Counted from the stretch's first letter, positions 8,296-20,722 are shown. The stretch: DNA of 64,000 nucleotides from Candidatus Planktophila sp. (GCA_009691135.1 SHVF01000001.1:1-64000); one strand, 5' to 3'. A program made the numbers and translations. The notes: generated by a model from the sequence alone, not told the origin.

Positions 8296-9735
8296 TTAAC
8301 GGTAAGCAGGAGCTGCGCCACCCACGGCATCACCTACGCGGTGAACGCGCATCGCATTAGTTGATCCCGGAATTCCAGGAGGAGAGCCAGCGACGATCAC
8401 AACGAGTTCGCCTTCAGTGCACCGCTTAGTACTTAATAACAATGTATCGGCTTGCATAACCATCTCATCGGTGTGTTTAACGACCGGCGTTAACTCAGGC
8501 TCCACTCCCCAGTCCAGCGCCATTCGGTTGTAGGTTCCAATTTCTGGAGTAAATGCCAAGATAGGAATTGGTGAGCGCAGACGCGCAGTGCGTCGCGCCG
8601 AGTCACCGGATTGCGTAAAAGTCACAAGGTACTTTGCACCAACGATTGCACCAACCTCAGTTGCCGCCTTAGTGATCGCGCCACCCTTTGTCTTTGGTGT
8701 TGATTTCATTGGGCGAATCATGTCCATTCCGCCTTGTTCGGTATGCGAAATGATGCGCGCCATGGTTTGCACTGCCTCAATTGCAAATTCACCAACGGAA
8801 GTTTCGCCAGAGAGCATCAAAGCATCAGCGCCATCGAGTACCGCGTTCGCGCAATCTGTTGCTTCGGCGCGAGTTGGACGAGAATTTGTAATCATGGAAT
8901 CTAGCATTTGCGTCGCAACGATTACTGGTTTAGCAGCCTCGCGCGCTAGCTCGATGCAATGCTTTTGTACCAAAGGCACTTCTTCAATAGGCAGTTCTAC
9001 ACCTAGATCACCACGCGCAACCATGATGCCATCGAATGCGTTTACAATTCCTTGTAGGTTGGCGACCGCTTGTGGTTTTTCAATCTTAGCAATTACTGGG
9101 ATGCGGATTCCAACTTCGTCCATGATGCGGTGCACATCGACAATGTCATCAGCGCTGCGCACAAAGGATAGGGCGATGAAATCAGTGCCAGCCTTTAACC
9201 CCCAGCGCAGATCATCCATATCTTTTTCAGATAGCGCTGGAACTGAAACGGCAACGCCCGGCAAATTGATTCCCTTGTTATCACTTACTGCTCCAGGTTC
9301 AATCACCTTAGTAACAACGTCATTGCCTTTTACTTCCACAACTTCGACAGTAACTTTTCCATCATCGATCAGGATGCGATCACCCGGCTTGCAATCCCCC
9401 GGTAGACCTTTGTAGGTAGTACCAACACGCTCTTTTGTACCTTCTACTTCATCCGTTGTGATTGTGAAAATATCTCCACGAGCTAAATCATGTGGACCTG
9501 CTTTAAATCTCGCTAAACGTATCTTTGGACCTTGCAAATCAACCAAGATCGCGATCGGAACACCGGCTTCCTTGGCGGCCTCGCGTACGCGGTCTATCCG
9601 AGCTTGATGTTCTGGATGCCCGCCATGAGAAAGATTTAGCCGAGCCATATTCATGCCAGCTGCAATTAGCTCCCGAACTTTTTCTGGAGAGTCAACCGCT
9701 GGACCCATTGTGCAAACAATCTTCGCGCGACGCAT
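8296..9735 (-). CDS. pyk: pyruvate kinase
   Basis: MRRAKIVCTMGPAVDSPEKVRELIAAGMNMARLNLSHG; GIMVARGDLGVELP; ATQMLDSM motifs. Confidence 0.97.
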   Translation of the reverse strand: MRRAKIVCTMGPAVDSPEKVRELIAAGMNMARLNLSHGGHPEHQARIDRVREAAKEAGVPIAILVDLQGPKIRLARFKAGPHDLARGDIFTITTDEVEGTKERVGTTYKGLPGDCKPGDRILIDDGKVTVEVVEVKGNDVVTKVIEPGAVSDNKGINLPGVAVSVPALSEKDMDDLRWGLKAGTDFIALSFVRSADDIVDVHRIMDEVGIRIPVIAKIEKPQAVANLQGIVNAFDGIMVARGDLGVELPIEEVPLVQKHCIELAREAAKPVIVATQMLDSMITNSRPTRAEATDCANAVLDGADALMLSGETSVGEFAIEAVQTMARIISHTEQGGMDMIRPMKSTPKTKGGAITKAATEVGAIVGAKYLVTFTQSGDSARRTARLRSPIPILAFTPEIGTYNRMALDWGVEPELTPVVKHTDEMVMQADTLLLSTKRCTEGELVVIVAGSPPGIPGSTNAMRVHRVGDAVGGAAPAYR

Positions 9736-9814
9736 ATGACTACCTTATCTAATCGTTATTATTACCGGATAGTTCGTCGAACTTTTCTAGTGAATTTAAA
9801 TGAAATAAATCGGC

Positions 9815-11269
9815 TTAAACCACCAATGAGCGATCAGTTGGCTCGATTGGCGCAGGAAGTTGCGTTTGACCCTCGAGATGCGTGTCTACTCCCGCTGCAG
9901 CGCTACGGCCCTCGGCGATCGCCCAGACAATTAGAGATTGTCCGCGGCCAGCATCTCCTGCCACAAAGATCCCTTCGCTAGTGCTTTGATAATTTCCATC
10001 ACGCTTGATATTTCCGCTCGCATCTAGCTCAACTTCGAGTTGTTCAAGAAGTATAGATTTTTCGGGACCAGTGAATCCCAAAGCCAAGAAAACAAAATCA
10101 GCAGGTAGCTCTTTTTCAGTCCCTGCAACTGGTTCAAATTTTCCATTAGTGAACTCTGTCTCAACTATTTTCAGCGCTTTAAGATTGCCATTGCCATCGC
10201 CGATGAACTCTTCAGTGCTAACTGCAAAGATGCGGTTATCAAGTTCTTCATGTGCAGATGAGACGCGATAGATCATTGGATAAGTTGGCCAAGGTTGCCC
10301 GCTTGGTCGCTCTTCTGTGGGACGCGGCATAATCTCAAGTTGTGTAACACTTGCAGCACCTTGCCGGATAGAAGTACCTAAACAATCGGCACCAGTATCT
10401 CCCCCACCAAGAATCACCACGTGCTTGCCCGCGACATTTATATCTGGATTGGTAATTTCGCCGAGCGCTTGCTTATTTCCCCAAGGCAAGAATTCCATCG
10501 CTTGGTAAACGCCCTTATTTTCGCGGCCCTTAATAGGTAAGTCGCGCCATTGGGTAGCACCGATTGCCAGGACTATCGCATTGTATTTCCTACGAAGATC
10601 AGCGCCAGTTAGCTCGACTCCCACATTTACTCCCGGGCGGAAACGAGTGCCTTCTTTCTCCATTTGGCTAAGACGGCGGTCAAGAACGCTCTTCTCCATT
10701 TTAAATTCTGGGATTCCATAGCGCAGAAGCCCACCAATTTTATCTGCACGCTCGTACACCACAACGGTATGTCCGGCGCGAGTCAGCTGTTGTGCGGCCG
10801 CTAAACCTGCAGGACCTGAGCCAATCACTGCAACCGTTTTGCCAGTTAAGCGATCTGGTGGCATTGGTTTTACATTGCCGGCGCCAAAAGCTTCTTCAAT
10901 GGTGCGCAGTTCTATTTGCTTAATTGTCACAGCGTCCGCGTTGATAGCTACTACGCAGGCAGTTTCGCAAGGTGCCGGACAGAGACGACCAGTAAATTCT
11001 GGGAAGTTATTTGTGGCGTGAAGTCGCGCCATCGCTTCTTCCTTATCGCCGCGCCACATTAAATCGTTCCATTCTGGAATTAGATTTCCGAGCGGACAGC
11101 CTTCGTGACAGAAAGGAATTCCGCAATCCATGCAACGCCCTGCTTGTTTCTGCAGATGCTCCAGGCTTTGCGGTTCATAGACTTCCTGCCAATCTTGAAT
11201 GCGTACATCGATTGGTCGACGCTTTGGCAACTCACGTGGAGTTGTCATAAATCCTCTTGGATCACCCAT
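9815..11269 (-). CDS. gltD: glutamate synthase, small subunit
   Basis: [40 protein letters not shown]; partner of adjacent gltB; start placed at MGDPRGF. Confidence 0.95.
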   Translation of the reverse strand: MGDPRGFMTTPRELPKRRPIDVRIQDWQEVYEPQSLEHLQKQAGRCMDCGIPFCHEGCPLGNLIPEWNDLMWRGDKEEAMARLHATNNFPEFTGRLCPAPCETACVVAINADAVTIKQIELRTIEEAFGAGNVKPMPPDRLTGKTVAVIGSGPAGLAAAQQLTRAGHTVVVYERADKIGGLLRYGIPEFKMEKSVLDRRLSQMEKEGTRFRPGVNVGVELTGADLRRKYNAIVLAIGATQWRDLPIKGRENKGVYQAMEFLPWGNKQALGEITNPDINVAGKHVVILGGGDTGADCLGTSIRQGAASVTQLEIMPRPTEERPSGQPWPTYPMIYRVSSAHEELDNRIFAVSTEEFIGDGNGNLKALKIVETEFTNGKFEPVAGTEKELPADFVFLALGFTGPEKSILLEQLEVELDASGNIKRDGNYQSTSEGIFVAGDAGRGQSLIVWAIAEGRSAAAGVDTHLEGQTQLPAPIEPTDRSLVV

Positions 11270-14200
11270 TTGCCGCAACCTCCATCACATATTGATCAAC
11301 AGGTAAGCCATCTTTAGTTGCTCGCTCAATTGCCTTTAATACTCGCGCATAGTCGCGCGGCATCACAAGTGAGAATCGGTTTAGGGATGCAGGCCAATCC
11401 TTTAATAATTGCAAAGCAACTTCCGAACCAGTTTCGGCATGGAATGCAGAAACATAACTCTTGAGCGCATCTTTCTGATCTTCTGGAATAACCAAAATAT
11501 CTACCATCTCAGAGTTTACAAGTGCTGGAATTAAATCAAGCACAAATGCGCGACCACCGGACATGCCGGCTGCAAAATTGCGACCGGTACGACCAAGGAC
11601 AACAACTGCGCCACCGGTCATGTATTCACAACCATGATCGCCGATTCCCTCAACAACTGCGGTTGCTCCAGAATTTCGAACGCAGAATCGCTCGCCTACT
11701 AGTCCACGAATAAATATTTCACCGGATGTTGCTCCATAACCAATTACATTTCCAGCAATTACATTTTCATTGGATACAAATACCGCACGTTCATCAGGGC
11801 GCAGGACTACTCGCCCGCCAGAAATTCCCTTGCCAACATAGTCATTGCTATCTCCGTAGAGTCGAACGGTTATTCCACTTGGCAAGAAAGCTCCAAGTGA
11901 TTGACCTGCTGAACCGCGCAGAGTTACATCAATGGTTCCAGCCGGCAGACCATCTGCCCCATAACGACGAGTGACTTCTGCTCCCAACATTGTTCCGACT
12001 GTGCGGTTAACGTTACGGACCGGAAGATCGATACGAACTGGCTCACCATTTTCTAAGGCGGCAGCGGCAAGTGAGATCAATTGATTATCGAGTGCGGATG
12101 CAAGTCCATGATCTTGAAAAGTTGTGCGATATAGAGGCGAATCAACATCTGGGCGCACCAACAAAGGTGCAAGATCCAATCCACTTGCCTTCCAATGGTT
12201 TACCGCATCACGGGTGTCAAGAAATTCAACGCGCCCGATGGCTTCTTGCAATGTGCGCACACCAAGTTGCGCCAAAATCTCGCGAACTTCCTCGGCGATG
12301 TATTCAAAGAAAGTTTCTACAAACTCTGGCTTACCAGTGAATTTCTTACGTAACTCTGGGTTTTGTGTGGCAACGCCGACTGGGCAAGTATCTAAATGAC
12401 AGACACGCATCATTACGCATCCGGATACAACTAGTGGCGCAGTTGCAAAACCGTATTCTTCGGCGCCAAGTAGCGCCGCGATTACAACATCGCGACCAGT
12501 TTTTAATTGGCCATCTGCCTGAACAACGATTCGATCACGCAGGCCATTGAGCAATAACGTCTGCTGCGTTTCGGCAAGGCCAAGTTCCCAAGGTGCACCA
12601 GCATGCTTGAGGGAAGTAAGTGGTGAAGCGCCAGTTCCACCATCGTGGCCAGATATAAGGACAACATCGGCATGTGCTTTAGATACACCCGCCGCAACTG
12701 TTCCAACTCCGACCTCGGCAACTAGCTTCACATGGATGCGCGCATTCTTGTTAGCATTCTTTAAATCGTGAATTAGTTGTGCTAAATCTTCAATGGAGTA
12801 AATATCATGATGCGGAGGCGGTGAAATTAGCCCCACACCCGGAGTTGAATAGCGAACTTTTGCAATCCAGGGGTAAACCTTGTTACCAGGTAACTGTCCA
12901 CCTTCACCAGGTTTTGCGCCTTGCGCGATCTTGATTTGAATATCATCGGCATTTACCAAGTAGTTACTTGTCACACCGAATCGACCGCTAGCGACTTGCT
13001 TGATTGCACTTCGCTTGGAATCGCCATTTTCCATTGGAATATAACGCTCTGGATCTTCTCCACCCTCACCTGTATTGGACTTCGCACCCAATCGATTCAT
13101 GGCGATCGCCAAAGTTTCATGGGCTTCTTGCGAAATTGAGCCGTATGACATCGCGCCTGTTGAAAATCGTTTCATAATCTCAGAAATTGGTTCTACCTCA
13201 TCAATTGATATCGCGCCACGCTCTGAATCTTTGAATACAAAGAGCCCACGTAAAGTCATTAACGATTTGCTTTGTTCGTCAACTTTGCTGGTATAACGCT
13301 TAAAGATGTCATAACGCTTTGAACGAGTGGAATGTTGCAAAGCAAAGACAGTTTCAGGATTAAATAAATGTGGCTCTCCATCGCGGCGCCATTGATATTC
13401 GCCACCAATTGGCAGGCGCTTACTTCCCGGAATTTCTCCACCCGGTGGATAAGCGATGTGATGCCGGGCGATAGTTTCCTCGGCGATTAGGTCCAAACTT
13501 ATTCCACCTAAGCGAGAGGTTGTTCCCACAAAATATTCGTCAACAACTTCTTGCGATAAACCGATTGCTTCAAAAACTTGTGCGCCGGTGTAAGAAGCGA
13601 TTGTTGAAATGCCCATCTTCGACATGACTTTGAGAACGCCCTTGCCAAGGCTCTTGATCACATTGTGAACTGCCTTTTCCGGAGTTATCCCGGTGATTAC
13701 TCCTTGAAGTACAAAGTCTTCAGCAGATTCCATGGCTAGATATGGATTTACCGCGGCTGCGCCGTAGCCAATTAAAAGAGCGACATGATGAACTTCTCTA
13801 ACATCGCCAGCCTCAACGACAAGGCCAACTTTGGTGCGAGTTTTTTCACGGATTAAATGATGATGAACGGCCGCGGTGAGCAAGAGTGAAGGGATAGGGG
13901 CATCCTCAGCATCTCCGTTGCGATCAGAGAGAACAATTATGTGAGCACCCAAAGCAATTGCGTCTGAGACTTCGCGTTTAATTTCCTCCAAACGAGTATG
14001 AAGAGTATTTCCATCGCCAGAAACCGGAAAGAGTCCGCGCACAACATAGGCTGCTAGCTCTGGGTATTCATCATCGGCATTTACGTGAATGATCTTTGAT
14101 AGTTCATCATTATCAATGACTGGGAATGCCAAAGAAATTTGACGGCAAGATTCTGGACCCGGGTCTAATAAATTGTGTTCTGGTCCAATAGATCCACCCA

Positions 14201-15803
14201 AACTTGTAACCAATTCTTCACGAATGGCATCAAGAGGCGGATTGGTTACTTGTGCGAAAAGTTGTGAGAAGTAATCAAATAACAAGCGTGGTTTCTCCGA
14301 CAGCGCTGCTATTGGAGAATCTGTTCCCATGGAACCAAGCGCTTCCATACCATTTTTCGCCATCGGCGTTAATAAAATACGCAACTCTTCTTCGGTATAT
14401 CCGAAGGCACGTTGGCGACGCACAACCGATGAGTGCGGATAGACAATATGTTCTCTGGAAGGCAGATCACTTAACTTCATCATCCCGGCATCAAGCCACT
14501 GCCCGTAAGGAGCGCTATCGGCCAGAGAATCTTTGATCTCATCATCTTCGATGATTCGACCTGCTTCAATATCTACCAAGAACATCTTGCCTGGTTGTAG
14601 ACGACCCTTGCGAACGATCTTTTCTGCAGGAAAATCTAATACGCCAACTTCTGATGCCAGTACAACTAGCCCATCATCGGTAACCCAAAAACGCGACGGA
14701 CGAAGTCCATTGCGATCAAGTACTGCGCCAACTTGATGGCCATCGGTAAATGTCACGCAAGCTGGTCCATCCCACGGCTCCATTAGGGATGAGTGGAAGG
14801 CATAAAAATCACGTCGCTTCTGCGACATAGTTGTGTGATTCTCCCAAGCTTCCGGAATCATCATCAAAACTGAATGTGGAAGTGAGCGCCCACCAAGATA
14901 AAGAAGTTCTAGAACTTCATCAAAGGATGCAGAATCACTGCCGGACATTTCCACGATTGGAAATAGCCGTTTTAAATCTCCCGGAATCAACTCACTCGCG
15001 AGTAATGATTCGCGAGCTCGCATCCAATTTCGATTGCCTTTTACAGTGTTGATTTCACCGTTGTGGGCAATAAATCGGTAAGGGTGGGCTAGCGGCCATG
15101 ATGGAAATGTATTGGTAGAAAAACGTGAATGCACAAGCGCTAAGGGCGACACGACACGTTCATCACTTAGGTCAGGGAAAAACTCTTCAAGCTGACCGGT
15201 GGTGAGCATTCCCTTGTAGACAATTGTCTGAGATGAAAGTGAAGGAAAGTAAAGCTCAAGTGCATGCTCAGCGCGCTTGCGTAAACAAAAAGTTAAACGG
15301 TTTAATTGCATTCCACTTTCTTTATTCTTTCCTGCTATAAAAAGTTGTTCAAACTTTGGCATCACAGATAATGCAGTGTGGCCAAGTGAAGATGAATTAA
15401 CTGGAAGTTCGCGCCAACCTAAAACAGCAAGACCTTCTTGCGCTGCAATCTTGGCGATTTCATCGCGAACTTCGGCGCCTTGGGCGATGAAAGCAATACC
15501 TGTTGCATATGAGCCTTCGGCGGGTAGATCAAAGTCGACAACTGCGCGATAAAAAGCATCCGGGATACGTATTAAAATTCCTGCGCCATCGCCACTGTCT
15601 GGTTCTGCCCCAGATGCGCCGCGGTGTTCCATATTGCGTAAAGCAGTTAGGGCTTTAGCAACAATGTCGTGTGTTGCTATTTTTTTAAGCGTGGCAACCA
15701 TTGCAACACCGCATGCATCATGCTCATTTGCTGGGTCGTAAAGACCAACACGTGCTGGGTAATTAGATGCAAGGACCATCTGATTCACACTCCCGTTGTC
15801 CAC
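11262..15803 (-). CDS. gltB: glutamate synthase, large subunit
   Basis: 1513 aa; class II amidotransferase N-terminus [43 protein letters not shown]/Fe-S GltB domains ([30 protein letters not shown]). Confidence 0.97.
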   Translation of the reverse strand: MDNGSVNQMVLASNYPARVGLYDPANEHDACGVAMVATLKKIATHDIVAKALTALRNMEHRGASGAEPDSGDGAGILIRIPDAFYRAVVDFDLPAEGSYATGIAFIAQGAEVRDEIAKIAAQEGLAVLGWRELPVNSSSLGHTALSVMPKFEQLFIAGKNKESGMQLNRLTFCLRKRAEHALELYFPSLSSQTIVYKGMLTTGQLEEFFPDLSDERVVSPLALVHSRFSTNTFPSWPLAHPYRFIAHNGEINTVKGNRNWMRARESLLASELIPGDLKRLFPIVEMSGSDSASFDEVLELLYLGGRSLPHSVLMMIPEAWENHTTMSQKRRDFYAFHSSLMEPWDGPACVTFTDGHQVGAVLDRNGLRPSRFWVTDDGLVVLASEVGVLDFPAEKIVRKGRLQPGKMFLVDIEAGRIIEDDEIKDSLADSAPYGQWLDAGMMKLSDLPSREHIVYPHSSVVRRQRAFGYTEEELRILLTPMAKNGMEALGSMGTDSPIAALSEKPRLLFDYFSQLFAQVTNPPLDAIREELVTSLGGSIGPEHNLLDPGPESCRQISLAFPVIDNDELSKIIHVNADDEYPELAAYVVRGLFPVSGDGNTLHTRLEEIKREVSDAIALGAHIIVLSDRNGDAEDAPIPSLLLTAAVHHHLIREKTRTKVGLVVEAGDVREVHHVALLIGYGAAAVNPYLAMESAEDFVLQGVITGITPEKAVHNVIKSLGKGVLKVMSKMGISTIASYTGAQVFEAIGLSQEVVDEYFVGTTSRLGGISLDLIAEETIARHHIAYPPGGEIPGSKRLPIGGEYQWRRDGEPHLFNPETVFALQHSTRSKRYDIFKRYTSKVDEQSKSLMTLRGLFVFKDSERGAISIDEVEPISEIMKRFSTGAMSYGSISQEAHETLAIAMNRLGAKSNTGEGGEDPERYIPMENGDSKRSAIKQVASGRFGVTSNYLVNADDIQIKIAQGAKPGEGGQLPGNKVYPWIAKVRYSTPGVGLISPPPHHDIYSIEDLAQLIHDLKNANKNARIHVKLVAEVGVGTVAAGVSKAHADVVLISGHDGGTGASPLTSLKHAGAPWELGLAETQQTLLLNGLRDRIVVQADGQLKTGRDVVIAALLGAEEYGFATAPLVVSGCVMMRVCHLDTCPVGVATQNPELRKKFTGKPEFVETFFEYIAEEVREILAQLGVRTLQEAIGRVEFLDTRDAVNHWKASGLDLAPLLVRPDVDSPLYRTTFQDHGLASALDNQLISLAAAALENGEPVRIDLPVRNVNRTVGTMLGAEVTRRYGADGLPAGTIDVTLRGSAGQSLGAFLPSGITVRLYGDSNDYVGKGISGGRVVLRPDERAVFVSNENVIAGNVIGYGATSGEIFIRGLVGERFCVRNSGATAVVEGIGDHGCEYMTGGAVVVLGRTGRNFAAGMSGGRAFVLDLIPALVNSEMVDILVIPEDQKDALKSYVSAFHAETGSEVALQLLKDWPASLNRFSLVMPRDYARVLKAIERATKDGLPVDQYVMEVAANG

Positions 15804-15843
15804 ACTTGAAATTTAGTGAGGGACAACTTTGGCCCTAAAGATC

Positions 15844-15861
15844 AACGATCCAAGGATCGTT
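15844..15861. promoter_or_regulatory. perfect 18-bp palindrome upstream of gltB
   Basis: AACGATCC-AA-GGATCGTT, 40 bp upstream of the gltB start. Confidence 0.5.
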
Positions 15862-15930
15862 CTATGCAAAAGGGTAGCAAGAGATAGAGCAAATGGGCAG
15901 ATCGAAAATGTTGCTTTAAGCCAATCCTCG

Positions 15931-16653
15931 TTAGATCCCGCTCACATGCAAAATCTGGCCAATACCTGCAGTGATTGCCATGCCGATACAACCGCCCAAG
16001 ATCACACGCAAAGTTGGAGCCAAAATCTTTGATCCAGCGGTCTTTGCGCTCATAACTCCGGTGATGACTAATCCGATTACTGTGAAACTGACGATACTAA
16101 GTGCTACCTGGCCTGTCGTTGGAGCAAATGCACCAATAAATGGGATCAAACCGCCAGATGTAAAGGCAGCAGCAGATGCGACCGCGGCCTGCACCGGACG
16201 TGCTTTGGTGTGTTCAAATTGTCCAAGCTCATCGCGTAAATGTGCTTCTAGCGGATCACGTTCATGCATGGCAGTTGCAACCTGCAACGCCAGGTCAGGA
16301 TTTAATCCACGACTAATATAAATCTGTTGTAGTTCGAGTAACTCTGATTCTGGATCAACTTTTAGATGCTCAATCTCAAGGAGTCGATCTGACTCTTCAA
16401 TATCATTTTGAGAACGCACGGAAACATATTCGCCAACAGCCATAGACATTGCACCAGCAACAATTCCGGCAGCACCTGCTGTCACAAGAAATCCTTGAGA
16501 ATCGGCTCCGCCAATTTTTGCTGCGGTAATGCCAATCATTAGGGATGCAGTCGAAACTAAACCATCATTTGCACCTAGTACGGCAGCGCGCAACCATCCC
16601 GCTCTGTGGGTGCGGTGATTGTGATTACGTTGGTATACATCTTCTAGTGACAT
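15931..16653 (-). CDS. VIT1/CCC1 family transporter
   Basis: AAVLGANDGLVSTASLMIGITAA, AGAMSMAVGEYVSVRSQNDIEESD, typical of the VIT1/CCC1 (DUF125) family. Confidence 0.9.
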   Translation of the reverse strand: MSLEDVYQRNHNHRTHRAGWLRAAVLGANDGLVSTASLMIGITAAKIGGADSQGFLVTAGAAGIVAGAMSMAVGEYVSVRSQNDIEESDRLLEIEHLKVDPESELLELQQIYISRGLNPDLALQVATAMHERDPLEAHLRDELGQFEHTKARPVQAAVASAAAFTSGGLIPFIGAFAPTTGQVALSIVSFTVIGLVITGVMSAKTAGSKILAPTLRVILGGCIGMAITAGIGQILHVSGI

Positions 16654-16676
16654 GTGCTGAGCCTACCTGATCTAGA

Positions 16677-17516
16677 TTATTTTTCTTCGGCAATAAGCAT
16701 TGGTGGCTTGCGCTGTATTCGATAAAAGAGGAATAATCCTAAAAAGAGTATGGCAATACTGGTCCATTGGTTAAGCCGCAGACCACCAATATCTTGAGCA
16801 GCATCTATTCGTAAACCTTCGATAAAGAAGCGACCGAGTGAATATCCTGAGATATAAATTGCAAATACTGCGCCACTGGCCCATCTTTTTCCAACAATGA
16901 TCAGAACAATCGCCAAGGCTGAGCTCCAGAACGCTTCATATAAAAAAGTTGGATGAAATGTTTCGAAAAGGCCAAATCCGCTTGGTCGATATTTATATGG
17001 AATCTCTAGCCCCCACCAAGTATCGAGCGGTCGGCCAAAGAGTTCTGCATTAAACCAATTTCCGAAACGACCGATGGCTTGGGCAAAAAGAATTCCTGGA
17101 GCTAGCGCGTCTAGAAAAACTGCAAAGCTTGGCAACTCCATCTCTTTGCGCAATCTGCGATATGAAATCAACGCACCAAGTGCACCAAGTGCGATTGCAC
17201 CCCAAATACCGAGACCACCATTCCAAATCTTTAAAATCGCGAGCAGATCGCCCTTTGAGCCAAAATATTTATCTGGCGTGGTTACTACGTGATACAGGCG
17301 TCCACCAATAATTCCAGCAGGCACGGCAATCACTGCAACCTCTGAGACAACACCTTTAAGTTGCAGACCTTGCTTGGCGCCTGCAGAAATTAGCCGCTTA
17401 TCCCCCAGCCAAATGGCGAGAGCGATACCAGCAATTATGCAGAGTGCGTAAAAATGAAATGTAAGTGGGCCGATAGCAACTTGCGACAGAGTCGGAGTCG
17501 GTATCGACTTAAACAT
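16677..17516 (-). CDS. lgt: prolipoprotein diacylglyceryl transferase
   Basis: HFYALCIIAGIALAIWLGDKR; FAQAIGRFGNWFNAELFGRP signature; HPTFLYEAFW. Confidence 0.96.
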   Translation of the reverse strand: MFKSIPTPTLSQVAIGPLTFHFYALCIIAGIALAIWLGDKRLISAGAKQGLQLKGVVSEVAVIAVPAGIIGGRLYHVVTTPDKYFGSKGDLLAILKIWNGGLGIWGAIALGALGALISYRRLRKEMELPSFAVFLDALAPGILFAQAIGRFGNWFNAELFGRPLDTWWGLEIPYKYRPSGFGLFETFHPTFLYEAFWSSALAIVLIIVGKRWASGAVFAIYISGYSLGRFFIEGLRIDAAQDIGGLRLNQWTSIAILFLGLFLFYRIQRKPPMLIAEEK

Positions 17517-17518
17517 GG

Positions 17519-18199
17519 CTAGGCTTTTTCGACGGCGAGCATAAAATCACCCAAACTTGCATAGGCTCTACTGCGATCGATTTCTTTACCATTGATCAAA
17601 ACGGTTGGAGTCGAGTTGATATTTCGTTTCGCTCCCTCTTCAGCCACGTTCTTTACCCAACCCATATATTTGTTATCACCCACACACTTGTCATATTCAG
17701 GACTTGATATACCGAGTCCTAGGCCAAGAGTTGAGAAGTAAGAAGATGTCCATGCACCAGAATTTTCACTTGGCTGGTTAGCCATCAAAGTTTTGTGAAG
17801 TTGCAGGAATTTTCCTTCATCCGCGGAGCACGCGGCGGCATTGGCTGCGATCTGTGATTCCCCGCCCAAGAATGAAAGTGTGTGAAAAGCTACTTTTGCT
17901 TTCTTGGTCGTAATAAGTTCTTCAATGTATTCACCAGCAATACTTTCGAAGCGCGCACAAGCTGGGCATTGAAAATCTTCATAAATTTCAATAAAAGGCG
18001 CATCAGTTAACTCTTTATTAAAGACGATGCCGTATCCATCTTCGGCTGAGACGCTAGCGGGAATTGCAGCACTGGTATCTGTCTGCTTGGAAAGAAGAGT
18101 TGGAACAAGCATGATTAAGGCAACACCGACCACCACTGCAATCACTAAATTGCGAGTGAAGTTATCTTTTCCACCTGATGGATTCTTTGCCTTTGACAT
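17519..18199 (-). CDS. DsbA-like thioredoxin-fold protein, membrane anchored
   Basis: N-terminal TM, then EIYEDFQCPACARFESIAGEYIEEL (CPAC) and STPTVLINGKEID. Confidence 0.9.
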   Translation of the reverse strand: MSKAKNPSGGKDNFTRNLVIAVVVGVALIMLVPTLLSKQTDTSAAIPASVSAEDGYGIVFNKELTDAPFIEIYEDFQCPACARFESIAGEYIEELITTKKAKVAFHTLSFLGGESQIAANAAACSADEGKFLQLHKTLMANQPSENSGAWTSSYFSTLGLGLGISSPEYDKCVGDNKYMGWVKNVAEEGAKRNINSTPTVLINGKEIDRSRAYASLGDFMLAVEKA

Positions 18200-18201
18200 T
18201 C

Positions 18202-18708
18202 TTACTCCATATCTCCATTTATCTCTGAAATTTCATTCATCTTTCTTGGTTTCTTATCTATAGAAAACTTAGTGACAGGGTAACGAACCAAATACGCTGC
18301 GAGAAATACTAGGCCCAGATCCCTGAGAATTTCCTGAAGGTATCGTGTGTCTTCTGCGGCCACAGCGCCGCCCCCGCCAAAGCATCCACAATCGATATTT
18401 AAACCTCGTGCCCAAGCCTGGGCGATGGCGATAATGAAGATGAACATTGTGAATCCACCAAGGGTGGCGGCCACACGAGTCAAGGCGCCCAAGATCAAGA
18501 GCGCCCCCAATGCAATCTCCAACGGTGGCAGCACCAAACCTAAGAAATTTGCAATAGAAATTGGCAACATCTCATATGAGCGAACTGCCATTTGCGAAAT
18601 ATCAGGTTTATCTATCTTTAAATAGCCTGCAGCAAAGAGCACTCCACCAAGTATCAATCTAGCGATTAGTCCAAGCCAAGGCTGCAGCGCCAAGTGTTTA
18701 TTCTTCAT
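18202..18708 (-). CDS. MauE/DoxX-like membrane protein
   Basis: LIARLILGGVLFAAGYLKIDKP and NIDCGCFGGGG motif; about 4 TM segments. Confidence 0.85.
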   Translation of the reverse strand: MKNKHLALQPWLGLIARLILGGVLFAAGYLKIDKPDISQMAVRSYEMLPISIANFLGLVLPPLEIALGALLILGALTRVAATLGGFTMFIFIIAIAQAWARGLNIDCGCFGGGGAVAAEDTRYLQEILRDLGLVFLAAYLVRYPVTKFSIDKKPRKMNEISEINGDME

Positions 18709-19502
18709 CGCCCCTCACGTACTCCCTTAGATAATTCGCGCGCCAATTCAGTAACGGCGGCTAAACCAGAATCCTCATCTGGCGCATCTTGCAAAGCTTT
18801 AATGAAAGCTGATCCAACAATTACGCCATCTGCGTAAGCGGCAACTCCTTTAGCTTGTTCACGGGTAGACACTCCAAGACCAACGGCCACGGGTAAAGAT
18901 GTAGTTCTCCGAACTCGTGCGACTAAATCTGCAGCCCCAGCTGAAACTGAAGTTCGCGCACCAGTTACTCCCATCACACTTGCCACGTATACAAAACCAC
19001 TGCACTTAGCTGTCACTTGACTTAATCGAGCATCGCTTGTGCTCGGTGCAACCACATAAATCGGATTGATCGCAGATTTATCAGTTGCACTTATCCATCC
19101 CTGTGATTCTTCAATAGTTAAATCGGGGGTGATCACACCTGATCCTCCATTTGCTGCAATCGCAGAAGAGAATTCATTGATCCCATACTTCTCAATTGGA
19201 TTCCAGTAAGTCATCACAACTGCTGGAACCTGCGCACTCGCTGTAGCCAGAGCCTGAAAAACTTCTGCCGCACCTGTTCCATTTTCTAGTGATGTCACAG
19301 ATGCTGCTTGGATTGTCGGGCCATCCATTACTGGATCGCTATATGGAAAACCAATTTCTATTGCATCCACGCCACCGGCGATAAACGCCGCGATAACTCT
19401 GTGGCATCCAGCTTGGGATGGAAATCCCGCAGGGATGTAGGCGATTAACGCTGCACGATTTTCAGCGCGTACTTTGGTAAATAGATTATCTAAAGCCGTC
19501 AT
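18705..19502 (-). CDS. trpA: tryptophan synthase alpha chain
   Basis: AALIAYIPAGFPS, DAIEIGFPYSDPVMDGPTIQAAS; adjacent to trpB. Confidence 0.96.
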   Translation of the reverse strand: MTALDNLFTKVRAENRAALIAYIPAGFPSQAGCHRVIAAFIAGGVDAIEIGFPYSDPVMDGPTIQAASVTSLENGTGAAEVFQALATASAQVPAVVMTYWNPIEKYGINEFSSAIAANGGSGVITPDLTIEESQGWISATDKSAINPIYVVAPSTSDARLSQVTAKCSGFVYVASVMGVTGARTSVSAGAADLVARVRRTTSLPVAVGLGVSTREQAKGVAAYADGVIVGSAFIKALQDAPDEDSGLAAVTELARELSKGVREGR

Positions 19503-20713
19503 TAACCCAGTGGAATTCCAAAGTAATCTGCTGCCGTATTTACATCTTTATCACCTCGACCAGAGAGATTGATAACGATAATCGCATCCTTACCAAGTTC
19601 GTTACCGACTTGTAGTGCACCCGCTAAAGCATGCGCTGTTTCAATCGCCGGAATTATGCCCTCTGTCTTGCATAACAGCGCAAAGGCGTGCATCGCTTGT
19701 TCATCAGTAATTGCACGATATTCGGCACGACCAATGTCATGTAAATATGCATGCTCAGGACCTACACCCGGATAATCAAGTCCAGCAGAAATCGAATGTG
19801 ACTCAACGGTTTGTCCATTTGCATCTTGAAGAACATAAGAACGAGTTCCATGTAGTACGCCAGGTGTTCCACCAGTAATAGTTGCTGCATGGCGGCCAGT
19901 TTCGACTCCGTCGCCGCCTGCCTCCAGACCGATTAATCGAACAGATGGATCGGAAATAAATCGATGGAAAATTCCAATGGCATTTGAACCGCCGCCAACG
20001 CACGCCATAACCACATCTGGAAGTCGACCGGTTAAGGCAAGAACTTGTTCGCGTGTTTCTTCACCGATAATTTTATGAAAATCTCTAACCATGGTTGGGA
20101 ATGGATGAGGACCAGCCACGGTTCCTAATAAATAATGTGTAGTTTCAACATTTGTCACCCAGTCACGCATTGCCTCGTTTATGGCATCTTTAAGAGTGCG
20201 TGAACCAGAAGTTACTGGAATAACGTCGGCACCAAGTAACTTCATACGGGCAACATTTAACGCTTGCCGCTTGGTATCTTCTTCGCCCATGTAAACCACG
20301 CATTCAAGCCCCATAAGCGCAGCAGCTGTTGCTGATGCAACTCCGTGTTGGCCTGCACCCGTTTCAGCGATAATGCGCTTTTTTCCCATGCGCTTAGTCA
20401 GCAGCGCTTGGCCAAGAACATTGTTGATCTTATGGCTACCTGTGTGATTCAAATCTTCACGTTTCAAAATTATGCGCGCACCACCAGCATGTTCTGCAAA
20501 TCGTTTTGCTTCAGTAATAATGCTTGGCCGACCCGAATACGTGCGGTGAAGTTCGGCGAGCTCTGCTCCAAATTTCGGATCAAGTTGTGAGCTGCGATGC
20601 GCTTCTTCGAGTTCCTCAAGCGCGCCAATCAGCGCTTCTGGTACAAAGCGACCACCGTAGGGACCGAAGTGGCCTAATATTTGCGAAACATCAATCTGCG
20701 GCTCAGTGCTCAT
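19502..20713 (-). CDS. trpB: tryptophan synthase beta chain
   Basis: [52 protein letters not shown]. Confidence 0.97.
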   Translation of the reverse strand: MSTEPQIDVSQILGHFGPYGGRFVPEALIGALEELEEAHRSSQLDPKFGAELAELHRTYSGRPSIITEAKRFAEHAGGARIILKREDLNHTGSHKINNVLGQALLTKRMGKKRIIAETGAGQHGVASATAAALMGLECVVYMGEEDTKRQALNVARMKLLGADVIPVTSGSRTLKDAINEAMRDWVTNVETTHYLLGTVAGPHPFPTMVRDFHKIIGEETREQVLALTGRLPDVVMACVGGGSNAIGIFHRFISDPSVRLIGLEAGGDGVETGRHAATITGGTPGVLHGTRSYVLQDANGQTVESHSISAGLDYPGVGPEHAYLHDIGRAEYRAITDEQAMHAFALLCKTEGIIPAIETAHALAGALQVGNELGKDAIIVINLSGRGDKDVNTAADYFGIPLG

Positions 20714-20722
20714 TCTTCAAGC

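Noticed and set aside
8588-9415. 275-aa plus-strand ORF opposite pyk
   Set aside because: Long antisense ORF over a clearly conserved pyruvate kinase; Ser/Ala/Thr-rich shadow of the opposite frame.
9771-9783. AGTTCGTCGAACT palindrome upstream of pyk, considered as an SOS box
   Set aside because: Half-sites are in the wrong order (GTTCG..CGAAC instead of GAAC..GTTC) and arms are only 6 bp; compatible with chance.
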